Below are positions 8,869-18,849 of a DNA stretch of 45,011 nucleotides, piece after piece (positions within the stretch are counted from its first letter, which is position 1; every line of letters begins with the position of its first letter). The translations under genes and the position numbers were made by a program. The notes beneath the pieces were generated by a model. That model did not search any database. It was not told the DNA's origin and saw only the letters and a program-made list of their open reading frames with translations. The DNA is taken from NCBI GenBank assembly GCA_022566515.1, contig JADFIT010000008.1:1-45011 (forward strand), in the 5' to 3' direction. This stretch comes from Gemmatimonadota bacterium. GTDB lineage: Bacteria > Gemmatimonadota > Gemmatimonadetes > Gemmatimonadales > GWC2-71-9.

Positions 8869-10859
8869 ACTCGCGCCGCAATATCGTTGTAGGAATCGAT
8901 ACCGGCGGCACGTTCACGGACTTCGTGGTACTCGACGGTGGGCGACTCCGCGTTCACAAGGAGCCCTCAACTCCCGATAACCCGGCTAATGCCGTGCTTG
9001 CGGGTCTGAAATACGTGCTCGACGGTGAAGTGGTCAACGTCGTACATGGCTCGACCGTGGCGACGAACGCGTTGCTGGAGAGACGTGGCGCCAAAACCGT
9101 GCTCGTCACGACGCACGGGTTTGAAGACGTGCTGGAGATTGGGCGGCAGACACGAAGCGATATCTACGACTTGAATGTTGAGAAGGCGGCGCCATTGGTT
9201 CCCGCAGAGCGACGCCTTGGAGTTCCCGAGCGGGTTGATCCGCAGGGCCGAGTGCTCGAGCCGTTGAGCGAGGAGTCCGTGCGCGAGTTGGTAGATCAGG
9301 TGCGAGGGCTCAACCCGGATTCGGTGGCCATCTGCTTGCTCCACTCGTACGCGAATCCCGATCATGAACGTGCTCTGCTGATGGCGCTCGAGGACGAACT
9401 CGACGCGTTCGTAACGGCGTCTCACTTGGTGCTCCCGGAGTTTCGCGAATACGAACGGTGTAGCACGACAGTGGTGAACGCCTATGTGGGTCCGGTCATG
9501 TCGCGCTATCTGGCGTATCTGGCCGAGGCGCTGGAGTCGGATCGCGTGCGGATCATGCAATCTAATGGGGGGATCGTTTCGTTGGAGGCCGCACGGCAGC
9601 ATGCGGTGCAGACCGTGCTTTCCGGGCCTGCGGGTGGTGCGGTGGGCGGTTTCGAAATGGGTAGGCGCTCGGGCTACGACAAGGTGATCACGTTCGACAT
9701 GGGCGGCACGAGCACAGATGTCTGTCTGTGCCCCGGTGAACTGAGTCGAACGACTGAGGCGATTATCGCTGAGGCGCCGATACGAGTTCCTGTGATCGAT
9801 ATTCACACGGTTGGCGCGGGCGGCGGATCGATTGCATACCGTGATCCCGGAGGCTCACTGCGGGTCGGCCCGCTTAGTGCCGGCGCCGAGCCCGGTCCGA
9901 TCTGCTACCAGCGGGGGGGAACGGAGCTGACGGTGACCGATGCCAATCTGTTCTTGGGACGTCTTTCGCCGACGCACTTCCTGGGCGGCAACCAAGAGCT
10001 TCCGGTGAAACCGGTGAACGATGCGATGGAAGTGTTTGCACGGGAGATGAACCTGTCGCCCGTAGAGGCGGCGGAGGGAATCTTGCGCGTTGCCAATGCC
10101 ACCATGGAGCGGGCGATCCGTGTGATATCACTGGAGCGCGGGCACGATCCGCGGGATTTCACCTTGGTGTGTTTCGGCGGCGCCGGCGCGATGCATGCAG
10201 CGGATCTGGCGAGAAATCTCAACATCCCGCGCGTGCTGGTACCGCAGGCAGCCGGCATCTTGTCCGCGTTGGGCATGCTGCTGGCCGACTTCGTACGCGA
10301 CTACTCGCGAACGCTGCTAGTGCGCAGCGCGGAACTCGACTCTGGTGACTTGGAACGAGCCTTCGTGAAACTGGAGACACGGGCGCGCACCGAGTACGAG
10401 GCGGAGGGCTTTGTGACGAAGCGTTTGGTTATGGAGCGCTCGCTGGACATGCGGTACGTGGGTCAAGGCTATGAACTTGCCGTCCCGATGACTCAGAACT
10501 TCGAGGCGGCGTTCCACGAATTGCACGAGACACGTTACGGCTATGCCGATCCCACCCGAGAGACGGAGGTGGTCAACGTGCGGCTGCGATCGGTGGGGCG
10601 TACGGAGAAGCCGCCCGTTCTGGAACACGAGTTGGAGGACGAGGACGCGTCGGCAGCGATGATCGGCGAATGGCGAATGGTGTTCGACGGGAGAGCGAGG
10701 GAGTCGCAACTGGTGGACCGAGCCAAGCTGCGGCCGGGGAACGCGTTCAAGGGCCCGGCGTTGGTCGTCGAATACAGCACGACGACGGTGGTGCCGCCCG
10801 ATTTTCGTTGCAGGGTGGATAAGGGTGAGAACCTGATCTTGGAGCCTGTGTCATTGTGA
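8865..10859 (+). CDS. hyuA: Hydantoinase/oxoprolinase family protein, subunit A
   Basis: VVGIDTGGTFTDFVVLDGG; TFDMGGTSTDVCLCPGE; CFGGAGAMHAADLARNLNIPRVLVPQAAGILSALGML. ATGA overlap with the symporter. Confidence 0.94.
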   Translation: MNSRRNIVVGIDTGGTFTDFVVLDGGRLRVHKEPSTPDNPANAVLAGLKYVLDGEVVNVVHGSTVATNALLERRGAKTVLVTTHGFEDVLEIGRQTRSDIYDLNVEKAAPLVPAERRLGVPERVDPQGRVLEPLSEESVRELVDQVRGLNPDSVAICLLHSYANPDHERALLMALEDELDAFVTASHLVLPEFREYERCSTTVVNAYVGPVMSRYLAYLAEALESDRVRIMQSNGGIVSLEAARQHAVQTVLSGPAGGAVGGFEMGRRSGYDKVITFDMGGTSTDVCLCPGELSRTTEAIIAEAPIRVPVIDIHTVGAGGGSIAYRDPGGSLRVGPLSAGAEPGPICYQRGGTELTVTDANLFLGRLSPTHFLGGNQELPVKPVNDAMEVFAREMNLSPVEAAEGILRVANATMERAIRVISLERGHDPRDFTLVCFGGAGAMHAADLARNLNIPRVLVPQAAGILSALGMLLADFVRDYSRTLLVRSAELDSGDLERAFVKLETRARTEYEAEGFVTKRLVMERSLDMRYVGQGYELAVPMTQNFEAAFHELHETRYGYADPTRETEVVNVRLRSVGRTEKPPVLEHELEDEDASAAMIGEWRMVFDGRARESQLVDRAKLRPGNAFKGPALVVEYSTTTVVPPDFRCRVDKGENLILEPVSL

Positions 10860-10907
10860 AAATGACCACTCTACCGGATTCCGTGGCTCCAACGAAATGG
10901 AAGGTGT

Positions 10908-12497
10908 ATGCGAAGCGAAGCTAGTTGGGACCCCGTAACGCTCGAGGTTTTTCGCAACCTGTTCTACTCCGCCGCGGAGGAGATGGGGGTTACCCTGTGC
11001 CGTACATCGTTCTCGCCGAACATCAAAGAGCGAAGAGATTACTCCTGCGCTGTGTTCGACGGCGATGGTCACATGGTAGCACAAGGTGAGCATATGCCCG
11101 TGCACCTTGGCTCGATGCCGTTGTCGGTGGAGGCTGCCATCACGCACGTCCCGATGGAGCCGGGAGACGTAGTGATCGTCAACGATCCGTTTTGCGGTGG
11201 CACCCACCTCCCGGATATCACGTTGGTTCAACCGGTCTACATGGAAGGAGATGATGCGCCGACGTTCTACGTGGCGAATAGGGCACATCATTCCGATGTG
11301 GGCGGCATCACCCCCGGATCGATGCCTCTGTCGAACTCCATCTATCAAGAGGGAATCCGGATTCCACCGCTGCGCCTCGTCCGTAACGGTGAGGTGGTGA
11401 AGGACATCCTGGACCTGATCCTCGCCAATGTGCGCACGCCCGTGGAGCGGGAGGGAGACCTGACGGCGCAAATCGCGTCGAACCGTACCGGTGAGAGACG
11501 ACTCGTTGCCATCGCAGGCAAGTACGGCATCGATACGGTGAAGTCCTACATGAGTCACTTGCAGGATTACGCCGAACGGATGATCCGGGAAGCGATCAAG
11601 CAAATTCCGGACGGCGTCTACAAATTCGAGGACTGCATGGACGACGACGGTCAGGGAAATGGGCCACTGCCCATCGTCGTTACGATCACCATAGATGGCG
11701 AGAAGGCGCGAATCGACTTTTCCGGAACGTGCGAGCAGGTGCCCGGAAGCGTGAACGCCATTTATGCCATCACGTTGTCGGCCGTGATGTACTGTTTTCG
11801 AGTGATCGTGCCGTTTTCGATCCCGTCGAATTACGGCACAGTTCGTCCGCTGGAGGTGGTCGCGCCGGAGGGGTCGCTCGTGAACGCGCAAATGCCCGCA
11901 GCCGTTGCCGGCGGGAACGTCGAAACCTCGCAGCGCATCGTGGACGTGGTGCTCGGCGCGCTCTCGCAGGCAATGCCCGGCAAGATCCCGGCGGCGAGCT
12001 ACGGAACAATGAGCAACCTGACTCTTGGAGGCACCGATCCCAGAACGGGAAGTGGCTTCGCGTACTACGAGACGATCGCCGGCGGGATGGGTGCACGTCC
12101 CGCTGCGGATGGTTTGGATGCTACCCATTGTCACATGACCAATAGCCTCAACACGCCTATCGAGGCGTTCGAACACACATATCCCTTTCGTGTGCGCCGC
12201 TACGCTGTGCGGCGTGGCTCGGGCGGTAGGGGCCGGTTCCGGGGCGGCGACGGCATCGTTCGCGAGATCGAAGCGTTGTGCCCGGCCGAGGTCACGATCC
12301 TGAGCGATCGTCGGCGCTACGCACCGTACGGCCTCGAGGGCGGCGAGCCGGGCAAGGTGGGCCGCAACGTGCTCATCATGCCTGATGGAACCGAGCGCGA
12401 GTTGGGAGGCAAGGCGAGTGTGTCGGTGGAGGCAGGGACAGTCGTGCGGGTGGAGACGCCAGGTGGTGGTGGGTACGGGAGTCCCCGGAGCCGCTAG
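10908..12497 (+). CDS. hyuB: Hydantoinase B/oxoprolinase family protein, subunit B
   Basis: DPVTLEVFRNLFYSAAEEMGVTLCRTSFSPNIKERRDYSCAVFDGDGHMVAQGEHMPVHLGSM; VVRVETPGGGGYG. Confidence 0.94.
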   Translation: MRSEASWDPVTLEVFRNLFYSAAEEMGVTLCRTSFSPNIKERRDYSCAVFDGDGHMVAQGEHMPVHLGSMPLSVEAAITHVPMEPGDVVIVNDPFCGGTHLPDITLVQPVYMEGDDAPTFYVANRAHHSDVGGITPGSMPLSNSIYQEGIRIPPLRLVRNGEVVKDILDLILANVRTPVEREGDLTAQIASNRTGERRLVAIAGKYGIDTVKSYMSHLQDYAERMIREAIKQIPDGVYKFEDCMDDDGQGNGPLPIVVTITIDGEKARIDFSGTCEQVPGSVNAIYAITLSAVMYCFRVIVPFSIPSNYGTVRPLEVVAPEGSLVNAQMPAAVAGGNVETSQRIVDVVLGALSQAMPGKIPAASYGTMSNLTLGGTDPRTGSGFAYYETIAGGMGARPAADGLDATHCHMTNSLNTPIEAFEHTYPFRVRRYAVRRGSGGRGRFRGGDGIVREIEALCPAEVTILSDRRRYAPYGLEGGEPGKVGRNVLIMPDGTERELGGKASVSVEAGTVVRVETPGGGGYGSPRSR

Positions 12498-12741
12498 CTG
12501 GCTGAGGGCTTCCTTGGTTGCTCATTGGCCGTCGGGCCCGGGCCGGCGGCCGCGGCTCGAGTCGTTAACTCTATGTAAACAACTGATATAACAGCTACTG
12601 GCCCGGCTTGGAGCTGGGCGCGCCACGCCGCGTCTCGCTGCCATGACCGGCGTCCACCGGTCGGCAAGTGGGCCGTGCGTCACAGCAAAATTCAGCTGGA
12701 GACCCATTATTACGAACCCCGGTAATGGGAGGTTTTTAAGG

Positions 12742-14436
12742 ATGCAGTGTCCCCGCTGTAACTCCGGACAAATTTCAGAGATCGACAACAAGTGTCCCGA
12801 GTGCGGGTTCTCACTGATCGGCGGCTCGAAGCGTCGCGTTGAGGTCTCCTCCGAAGTCGAGAAGAGTATTCGCCGGGCATTCCGTCCGGAGTTCCGGATC
12901 GAGGGTCTTCTGGGGCGGGGGGGGATGTCCCTCGTCTACTTGGCTCACGAAGTGGAGTTGAACCGATTTGTCGCCTTGAAGGTGTTGCCGCTCGAGCTGG
13001 CACTCGGCACGGAGTCAGCCGAGCGGTTCAAACGAGAGGCCAAGATCGCCGCGTCTCTCGACCATCCCCACATTGTGCCGATTCACCAGATTGGCAGCCG
13101 CTCCACCTTCCTCTGGTTTACCATGAAATTTGTCAGGGGCCACTCGTTGGCGGAACTGATCGCCGATCGTGGGCCCCTCGACCTGGTGGAGTGCTTGAGA
13201 TTGGTGGAGCAGGTAGCCAGTGCCCTGCACTACGCCCACGACCGGGGGGTCGTCCACCGTGACGTGAAGGCGGCAAACGTGATGATTGACGAGAACGGTT
13301 GGGCGGTGGTTTGCGACTTCGGAGTGGCGAAGGCGTTCGGCTCGGTGCAACTGACGCAAACGGGTGGGACGATGGGGACGCCGTCGCACATGTCGCCGGA
13401 GCAACTGTACGGTCAGCCTCTGACGGGACGGTCCGACCAGTACTCGATGGCGATCATGACGTATGAATGTCTTGCCGGAAAACCACCGTTTCCCGGGGAC
13501 TCGCTTGGCGAAGTCCTGCGCCAACATTGTCTCGAGCCACCGCCGCGGCTCTCCGACAGCCGGCCGGACATACCTCCGCATGTGTCCGATGCGCTCATCC
13601 GAGCGATGAGCAAGAAGCCTGAGGAACGTTTCGACAGCGTTTCGGATTTTGTCGTCGCCCTGGGTGGCCGTCGCCCAGGTACGGTAGGAGTTGGGCAACG
13701 GCCGGAGGTGCTGGAAACCACTGCTCCAGTGAGCACGTGGCGGTTCGGCCGTCGGAGCCGCGTGCGTCCGGGGCACCTTCCGCTTGTAGCGGCGTTCGGG
13801 GGGCTTCTATTCGCGGTATCTGTTGCCTTGGCGTCGCTGGGTGCGCCGCCGGCACAGGGCTCGATGGCCCAAGCCGCAGCCGAGCCTGGAGTGGCTGATT
13901 CTTTGTCCGGTCCGTTCGCTTTTCAAACAGACTCTGAGGCAGGCGACACTACCGCGGTCGAGAACGCCCCGGATTCGGTTGGCCCTCCTTCGGTTCAACC
14001 GTTGTCGAAGCCGGTGCGAGAGCCCTCAGCGTCGCCAGCGGCGGCGCGGCGGACCGCGAGACGCTCACGGCCTACACCGCAGGCGACGCCGAGCCGGTCA
14101 GTGAGTCAACCGCGTGTCCAAATCGCACAAGTCGTGCAGCGTCTTGCCCGAGCAATAGAGTCGCGAAGCGTAGATCGCCTGGCGCAAGTCCACGTTAACC
14201 TGACGCGCGAGGATCGGGCTAGTTGGGCGGGATTCTTCAGGTCCGTGCAGACCCTAGAGGTACGTTTAACAGCCGATCGGATTGACGTCGAAGGGAATTC
14301 GGCGTCAGCATCGCTGAGCGGGCGGTACGAGTACCGGACGAATGACGGAAGTCAGGGCCAGCACTCCCCCCAAATGCGTGTCACGTTCGAAAAACGTTCC
14401 ACTGGTTGGTTTTTGACATCGATCAAGAACCAGTAG
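12742..14436 (+). CDS. Ser/Thr protein kinase with N-terminal zinc ribbon, TM segment and C-terminal NTF2-like domain
   Basis: CPRCNSGQISEIDNKCPECG; GRGGMSLVYLAHEVELNRFVALKV; VHRDVKAANVMID; CDFGVAK. GGGAGG RBS upstream of the ATG at 12742. Confidence 0.9.
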   Translation: MQCPRCNSGQISEIDNKCPECGFSLIGGSKRRVEVSSEVEKSIRRAFRPEFRIEGLLGRGGMSLVYLAHEVELNRFVALKVLPLELALGTESAERFKREAKIAASLDHPHIVPIHQIGSRSTFLWFTMKFVRGHSLAELIADRGPLDLVECLRLVEQVASALHYAHDRGVVHRDVKAANVMIDENGWAVVCDFGVAKAFGSVQLTQTGGTMGTPSHMSPEQLYGQPLTGRSDQYSMAIMTYECLAGKPPFPGDSLGEVLRQHCLEPPPRLSDSRPDIPPHVSDALIRAMSKKPEERFDSVSDFVVALGGRRPGTVGVGQRPEVLETTAPVSTWRFGRRSRVRPGHLPLVAAFGGLLFAVSVALASLGAPPAQGSMAQAAAEPGVADSLSGPFAFQTDSEAGDTTAVENAPDSVGPPSVQPLSKPVREPSASPAAARRTARRSRPTPQATPSRSVSQPRVQIAQVVQRLARAIESRSVDRLAQVHVNLTREDRASWAGFFRSVQTLEVRLTADRIDVEGNSASASLSGRYEYRTNDGSQGQHSPQMRVTFEKRSTGWFLTSIKNQ

Positions 14437-14467
14437 GTGTCCGGCGATCCTACACGACCCACCCAAA

Positions 14468-15448
14468 TCATAGTCCGAGCAGACTCGAGGCATTACCGCC
14501 CAGTATCTGTGCACGCGCCTCTTCAGTGATATCCAATTGGTTGATGCTTTCAACCATTTTTTGGAGGCTGCCAATCTGATGTGGATAATCGCTGCCGGCG
14601 AGAATGTGATCGGCACCGGCGAAGTCGATGGCCAGTTGGAGCGCCTTTGGCTCGAAGTTTACCGTGTCGTAGTAGAAATTCTTCAAGAATTCGGTGGGTG
14701 GCCGGCTGAGGTGTTCCCTGCACGACTCGAACGCGTAGTACCCCCTGTCGAGTCGCTCGGCTAGATACGGAATGGCGCCTCCCAGGTGACACAGTGCCCA
14801 TTGGATTCCCGGAAACCGTTCCACCACTCCGCTGAAGACGAGTCCGGCCGTAGCCAACGTCGTATCGAAGAGGAATCCCACCAGCGGCATGAGCCAGTAT
14901 TCGGTCATCGCTTCGACTCCCACGGGATAGGTGGGGTGGATGTAAATAACGGCGTTCAGATCGCTGGCGAGTTCGTATAGCGGCCAATAGCAACGATCGC
15001 TTAGTGCCGTACCGTTGACGTTGCTGTACACCATCACACCCTTGAACCCCAGCTCTGTCATGGCTCGCTCGAGTTCCTTGACCGACGCCTCAGGATCGTT
15101 CAGCGGAAGGGTTGCCAGCGAGCTGAAGCGGTCGGGTCGCTCCTCGACGATTCGTGCCATACTGTCATTGACCATTTGAGCCAGCGAAACAGAGCGTGCC
15201 GGTGTTTCGACGACGGTGCCGGGCGCAGTGAAAGTGATCACCTGCCTGTCGATTCCGGCTTCCTCCAGCACCTGTTGCCGCACTTCGACGTCTCGGTGGC
15301 CCGGGACGATGATGTTAATATCTCCCGGGGAATGCAGGACCGGGTTGCCGTCGTCATCGAAGCTGACAGTGAATTTACTCGACCCGGACTGGAGTTCCTT
15401 GATGTACTCAGGCGGGTAGTAGTGGTTGTGAAAATCAATTATCGTCAT
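14468..15448 (-). CDS. Amidohydrolase family protein (ACMSD-like TIM barrel)
   Basis: MTIIDFHNHYYPPEY N-terminus; GVMVYSNVNGTALSD; HLGGAIPYLAERLDRGY; ILAGSDYPHQIG. Confidence 0.9.
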   Translation of the reverse strand: MTIIDFHNHYYPPEYIKELQSGSSKFTVSFDDDGNPVLHSPGDINIIVPGHRDVEVRQQVLEEAGIDRQVITFTAPGTVVETPARSVSLAQMVNDSMARIVEERPDRFSSLATLPLNDPEASVKELERAMTELGFKGVMVYSNVNGTALSDRCYWPLYELASDLNAVIYIHPTYPVGVEAMTEYWLMPLVGFLFDTTLATAGLVFSGVVERFPGIQWALCHLGGAIPYLAERLDRGYYAFESCREHLSRPPTEFLKNFYYDTVNFEPKALQLAIDFAGADHILAGSDYPHQIGSLQKMVESINQLDITEEARAQILGGNASSLLGL

Positions 15449-16782
15449 GGTGTTGACTTTTTCTTATATCCTTTCCGCACCCAGAGGTAGTACACAGGCA
15501 ATCCGGCCAGGACGAGTGACAGGCCGAAGACGCTTTCGCCGGGATTCGTCACGATCTGATCGGCAACGATGGCCAGGGACGACACCACGAATATTGCCGG
15601 CAGGACGGGATATCCCCACATTTCATACCCACGCTGCAGGTCTTTCCGGCGCCGCAGCAGCAGCAAGCCGATAGTCATCAAGGCAAAGAAGATCCATTCG
15701 GTGTAGACGACTCTGGTAAAGAGAACCTGGAAAGTGCCGGTACCGACTAGAATTGATGACCAGACGGCTTGAACGACGATTGCCCTATGCGGTGTTCTGT
15801 ATTTCGGGTGGATGTCACCAACCCACCGAAACAGCAGACCGTCGCGCGCCATGGAGAAATACACCCGTGGTCCCGATAGGATGATTCCGCTCAGGGCGCC
15901 GAAGGTAGAGAACATTACGACGGCCGATATCAGCGCTCCGCCGCCGAATCCGATCAGCGCGTCGGCGGCGTCTGCCGCCACACGGGTGGAAGAAGCTACC
16001 GCATCCAGCGGCAAGACGTACATGTACACCGTGTTCATTGCGATGTAACTCACCGTGACGATCACAGTACCTATTACGAGCGCCCGGGGAATCGTCCGCT
16101 GGGGGTTGACGGTCTCCTCGGAATTGTAGGTGACCATGTGCCATCCGCCGAACGCAAACAATCCGGCAACCAGGGCAGTAGCGAACCGGCTGGCGGTGAC
16201 CCCGTCAGAGGCGGATGCTGATGTCACGAAGTGCTCCGGCAACCGGGACCCGAGAGCGAATCCCAAAACGATGATGACCAGAATTGCGATGAGCTTTCCC
16301 AGGGTGAAGACCGCCTGTAGCGTGCTCCCCTGTCTCACTCCCGTATAGTTTATCGCCGACAGGATAAGGATAACGCTGATCGCAACGGCCTTGATTGCGG
16401 CGTCTCCCATCGGCACGAAGTAGGAAGTGTATCGTGCAAAGACGACGCCAACGACGGCAATGATGCCGGAGTGCATGGTCCAGAACATGGCCCATCCCCA
16501 CAAGAACCCGACCGGTGGTGCGTATGCCTCCTTCAAGTAGACGTAGACGCCCCCTGCTTGGGTGAAGGTCGATGCCAGTTCCGCACATACCAAGGCGCCA
16601 ATGAGCGTAAGCACGCCGCAGATGAGCCACACGAGTAGGACGCCGGAAATAGACGGCACTTGTCTCGTGATCTCTGAAGGCAGCACGAAGATGGATGCCC
16701 CGATGATCGTACCAACGACCATGGCGGTCGCGTGCGGCAAACGGATGGCCTGTCTGAGGCTGGCCTTCGGGTCCGTGTTCAT
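15445..16782 (-). CDS. APC-family amino acid permease
   Basis: RLPHATAMVVGTIIGASIFVLPSEITRQVPS; YVYLKEAYAPPVGFLWGW; overlaps the amidohydrolase start by 4 nt. Start trimmed to MNTDPKAS. Confidence 0.91.
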   Translation of the reverse strand: MNTDPKASLRQAIRLPHATAMVVGTIIGASIFVLPSEITRQVPSISGVLLVWLICGVLTLIGALVCAELASTFTQAGGVYVYLKEAYAPPVGFLWGWAMFWTMHSGIIAVVGVVFARYTSYFVPMGDAAIKAVAISVILILSAINYTGVRQGSTLQAVFTLGKLIAILVIIVLGFALGSRLPEHFVTSASASDGVTASRFATALVAGLFAFGGWHMVTYNSEETVNPQRTIPRALVIGTVIVTVSYIAMNTVYMYVLPLDAVASSTRVAADAADALIGFGGGALISAVVMFSTFGALSGIILSGPRVYFSMARDGLLFRWVGDIHPKYRTPHRAIVVQAVWSSILVGTGTFQVLFTRVVYTEWIFFALMTIGLLLLRRRKDLQRGYEMWGYPVLPAIFVVSSLAIVADQIVTNPGESVFGLSLVLAGLPVYYLWVRKGYKKKSTP

Positions 16783-16962
16783 TGGCAGATGCCTGTCCAG
16801 AGTCTCGGCAGTGTTGAAGCGTGACAACATACTGGACGCCCGGGCGACAGGCTAGGTACGTGATTGTGCTGCTGGCCTCGACGTGCCCCTGCTGTATCTT
16901 GCGGCGGGCGCCACCGCGAGCATGGTGCTTCATTCCATCCAGTTTGGGAAGTGGAGGCCTGC

Positions 16963-17550
16963 ATGCACGACTCACTCAACAGGAACGTCTTCCTCGTAAA
17001 AGAACACGTTGGCATGTTCAAGGCAGCCAACAACTACGACATTTGCGACCCTGAAACCGGCGACGTGATCATGTTGTGCCGCGAGGAGAACCTGGGGGCG
17101 CTGACGAAGTTTCTCAGGTTCACCAAGTACAAGCGGATGACACCTTTCGACATTCGCATCACGACGCCCGAGGGCCAGCAGCTAGTGCGGGTGACCAGGG
17201 GCCTAACCTTTCTGCGCTCAAAGGTGACGGTGCTCAACGGGAATGACGAAGTGGTCGGCGGGTTCAACCAGAAGCTGCTGGCGATTGGTGGTGCGTTCGA
17301 CGTGTTGGATCAGGACGATCAAGTCATCTGTAGCCTCAAGGGCAAGTGGACGGGCTGGGATTTTCGGTTTATCGCGGGCGACACTGAGTTTGCGCATGTA
17401 ACAAAAAAGTGGGCCGGAATTGGCAAGGAGTTTTTCACGAGCGCGGACAACTATATCCTTAAGATTGCGGATACGGTTCCTCCCGACAATCGCGTGCGCT
17501 TACTCATTCTGGCGGCGGTCATGTGCATAGACATGGTGCTCAAGGAGTAG
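16963..17550 (+). CDS. LURP1-related/phospholipid scramblase-like (Tubby-like fold) protein
   Basis: MHDSLNRNVFLVKEHVGMFKAANNYDICDPETG...; repeated strand pattern GGFNQKLLAIGGAFDVLDQDDQVICSLKGKWTGWDFRF and a C-terminal hydrophobic helix. Confidence 0.75.
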   Translation: MHDSLNRNVFLVKEHVGMFKAANNYDICDPETGDVIMLCREENLGALTKFLRFTKYKRMTPFDIRITTPEGQQLVRVTRGLTFLRSKVTVLNGNDEVVGGFNQKLLAIGGAFDVLDQDDQVICSLKGKWTGWDFRFIAGDTEFAHVTKKWAGIGKEFFTSADNYILKIADTVPPDNRVRLLILAAVMCIDMVLKE

Positions 17551-17567
17551 AAGGTGAAGGCAGAGTC

Positions 17568-18791
17568 ATGATGGATGATCTCCGTGAATTGGTGGGTGTC
17601 GAGCGATCGGTATCCGGGGTCAGCCAGGCCATGCACATTCTCGTTACCGGTCTGCGCGCGCCGGTGGTGGGGACAATGCACATAACTTGCGCTGACGAAT
17701 CGGAAACTGAATGTGTCAACGCGTTTCAGCGCGACTTCGTGCGCTACTTTGTGCCGGCGCTGAAGTTTGCGGAGCACTCGTCTTTTCGGCTTGCCAATCT
17801 GGGCGGACGGTATGAGTGGGGCGCGATTCGCATCGCCGAGCAGCATTACGCCACGGCGGAAAGCTACACCACGTACAAGCTACTCGTGGTGAAGCTGAAC
17901 TCGCATGTCGGGGTGATCGAGACGGAGGACGGGAATCGCTTCGGCATGATGAAGCGGTATCACATGGATTCGCCCTGCTGCGGGGCGCTACACCAACTGT
18001 TAGAGGGCGAGCATCATCCGTATGTGAGGCAACTCGGCGAGGCGTTTGCCTCAGAGGGCAATGAACGCGTCTCCACGCTCCTCGACGATCAGCTCGTAGA
18101 TCCTGTGCATCGCAGCTTACTCGCCGCCGTAGCTTCGGCGCGATTGCAGGCGCGCCGCGTAGTCCTGGATTTTCAAGACTATGAGCCTCTATCTCCGACG
18201 CAGTACCTTGTGGTTCCGTGTGTGACCATCAACCGGCCGGAGCGCGATACTGAGATTGTATGCGGGTACTACTGGGCGGAGGACCCACAGCAGCCGCATA
18301 GCGTGGAGTACTTTGGACTCGGTGACGATCCGGCCGGCTACGAATTGCAGCTCAAGAATGGCCAGCTCGTGATCACGGACGCACAAGTCGCCGCGCCCCG
18401 GCAGGCACGCAATCACCGGCAGCTGGTGCTGGAGGAGTATCACCGCCGCATGACCGACCTCCAGCTCACGGTCGACGACGATCGGTTTGAGCGTGTGCGG
18501 GGCGATGTGGCGCAGAGCAAGCATCGCGACCATCGTCAAGCCAAAGCCCTGCTTGGCGTTGTGTTACTGGTTCTCGCCGAGGTCCAACCGGTTTCGGCGG
18601 CTGTGCTGCTGTTTGCCCACGGCATCGCCGGCATTCATCATGCGTTTCGGGCCCACCGGTTGGTGCGGGAATTGGAAGGTTCGGACGAAGCGAGGCAAAT
18701 GTTGAATGAAATTCATGACCAAGTGGATCGCCTTGATCCGAAACATGCCGAGGCGATAATAGAATTGCTGATGCGAGAATATCGTAGATGA
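17568..18791 (+). CDS. Uncharacterised protein with C-terminal hydrophobic segment
   Basis: 407 aa starting MMDDLRELVGVERSVSG, 17 nt after the scramblase-like stop; C-terminal AKALLGVVLLVLAEVQPVSAAVLLFAHGIAGIHH. No family recognised. Confidence 0.75.
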   Translation: MMDDLRELVGVERSVSGVSQAMHILVTGLRAPVVGTMHITCADESETECVNAFQRDFVRYFVPALKFAEHSSFRLANLGGRYEWGAIRIAEQHYATAESYTTYKLLVVKLNSHVGVIETEDGNRFGMMKRYHMDSPCCGALHQLLEGEHHPYVRQLGEAFASEGNERVSTLLDDQLVDPVHRSLLAAVASARLQARRVVLDFQDYEPLSPTQYLVVPCVTINRPERDTEIVCGYYWAEDPQQPHSVEYFGLGDDPAGYELQLKNGQLVITDAQVAAPRQARNHRQLVLEEYHRRMTDLQLTVDDDRFERVRGDVAQSKHRDHRQAKALLGVVLLVLAEVQPVSAAVLLFAHGIAGIHHAFRAHRLVRELEGSDEARQMLNEIHDQVDRLDPKHAEAIIELLMREYRR

Positions 18792-18849
18792 GCCGAACCA
18801 TCCGACCGTCACTTGACCAAGAATTGCAACTCCAATTAGGAGAGATGAA

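Noticed and set aside
8967-9806. 279-aa minus ORF within hyuA
   Set aside because: Shadow frame of HyuA.
10851-12176. Long minus-strand ORF (441 aa) opposite hyuB
   Set aside because: Arises from codon-biased antisense of a well-supported HyuB; His/Arg-rich low-similarity translation with no recognisable domain.
13015-13776. 253-aa minus ORF within the kinase gene
   Set aside because: Shadow frame; kinase motifs are clear on the plus strand.
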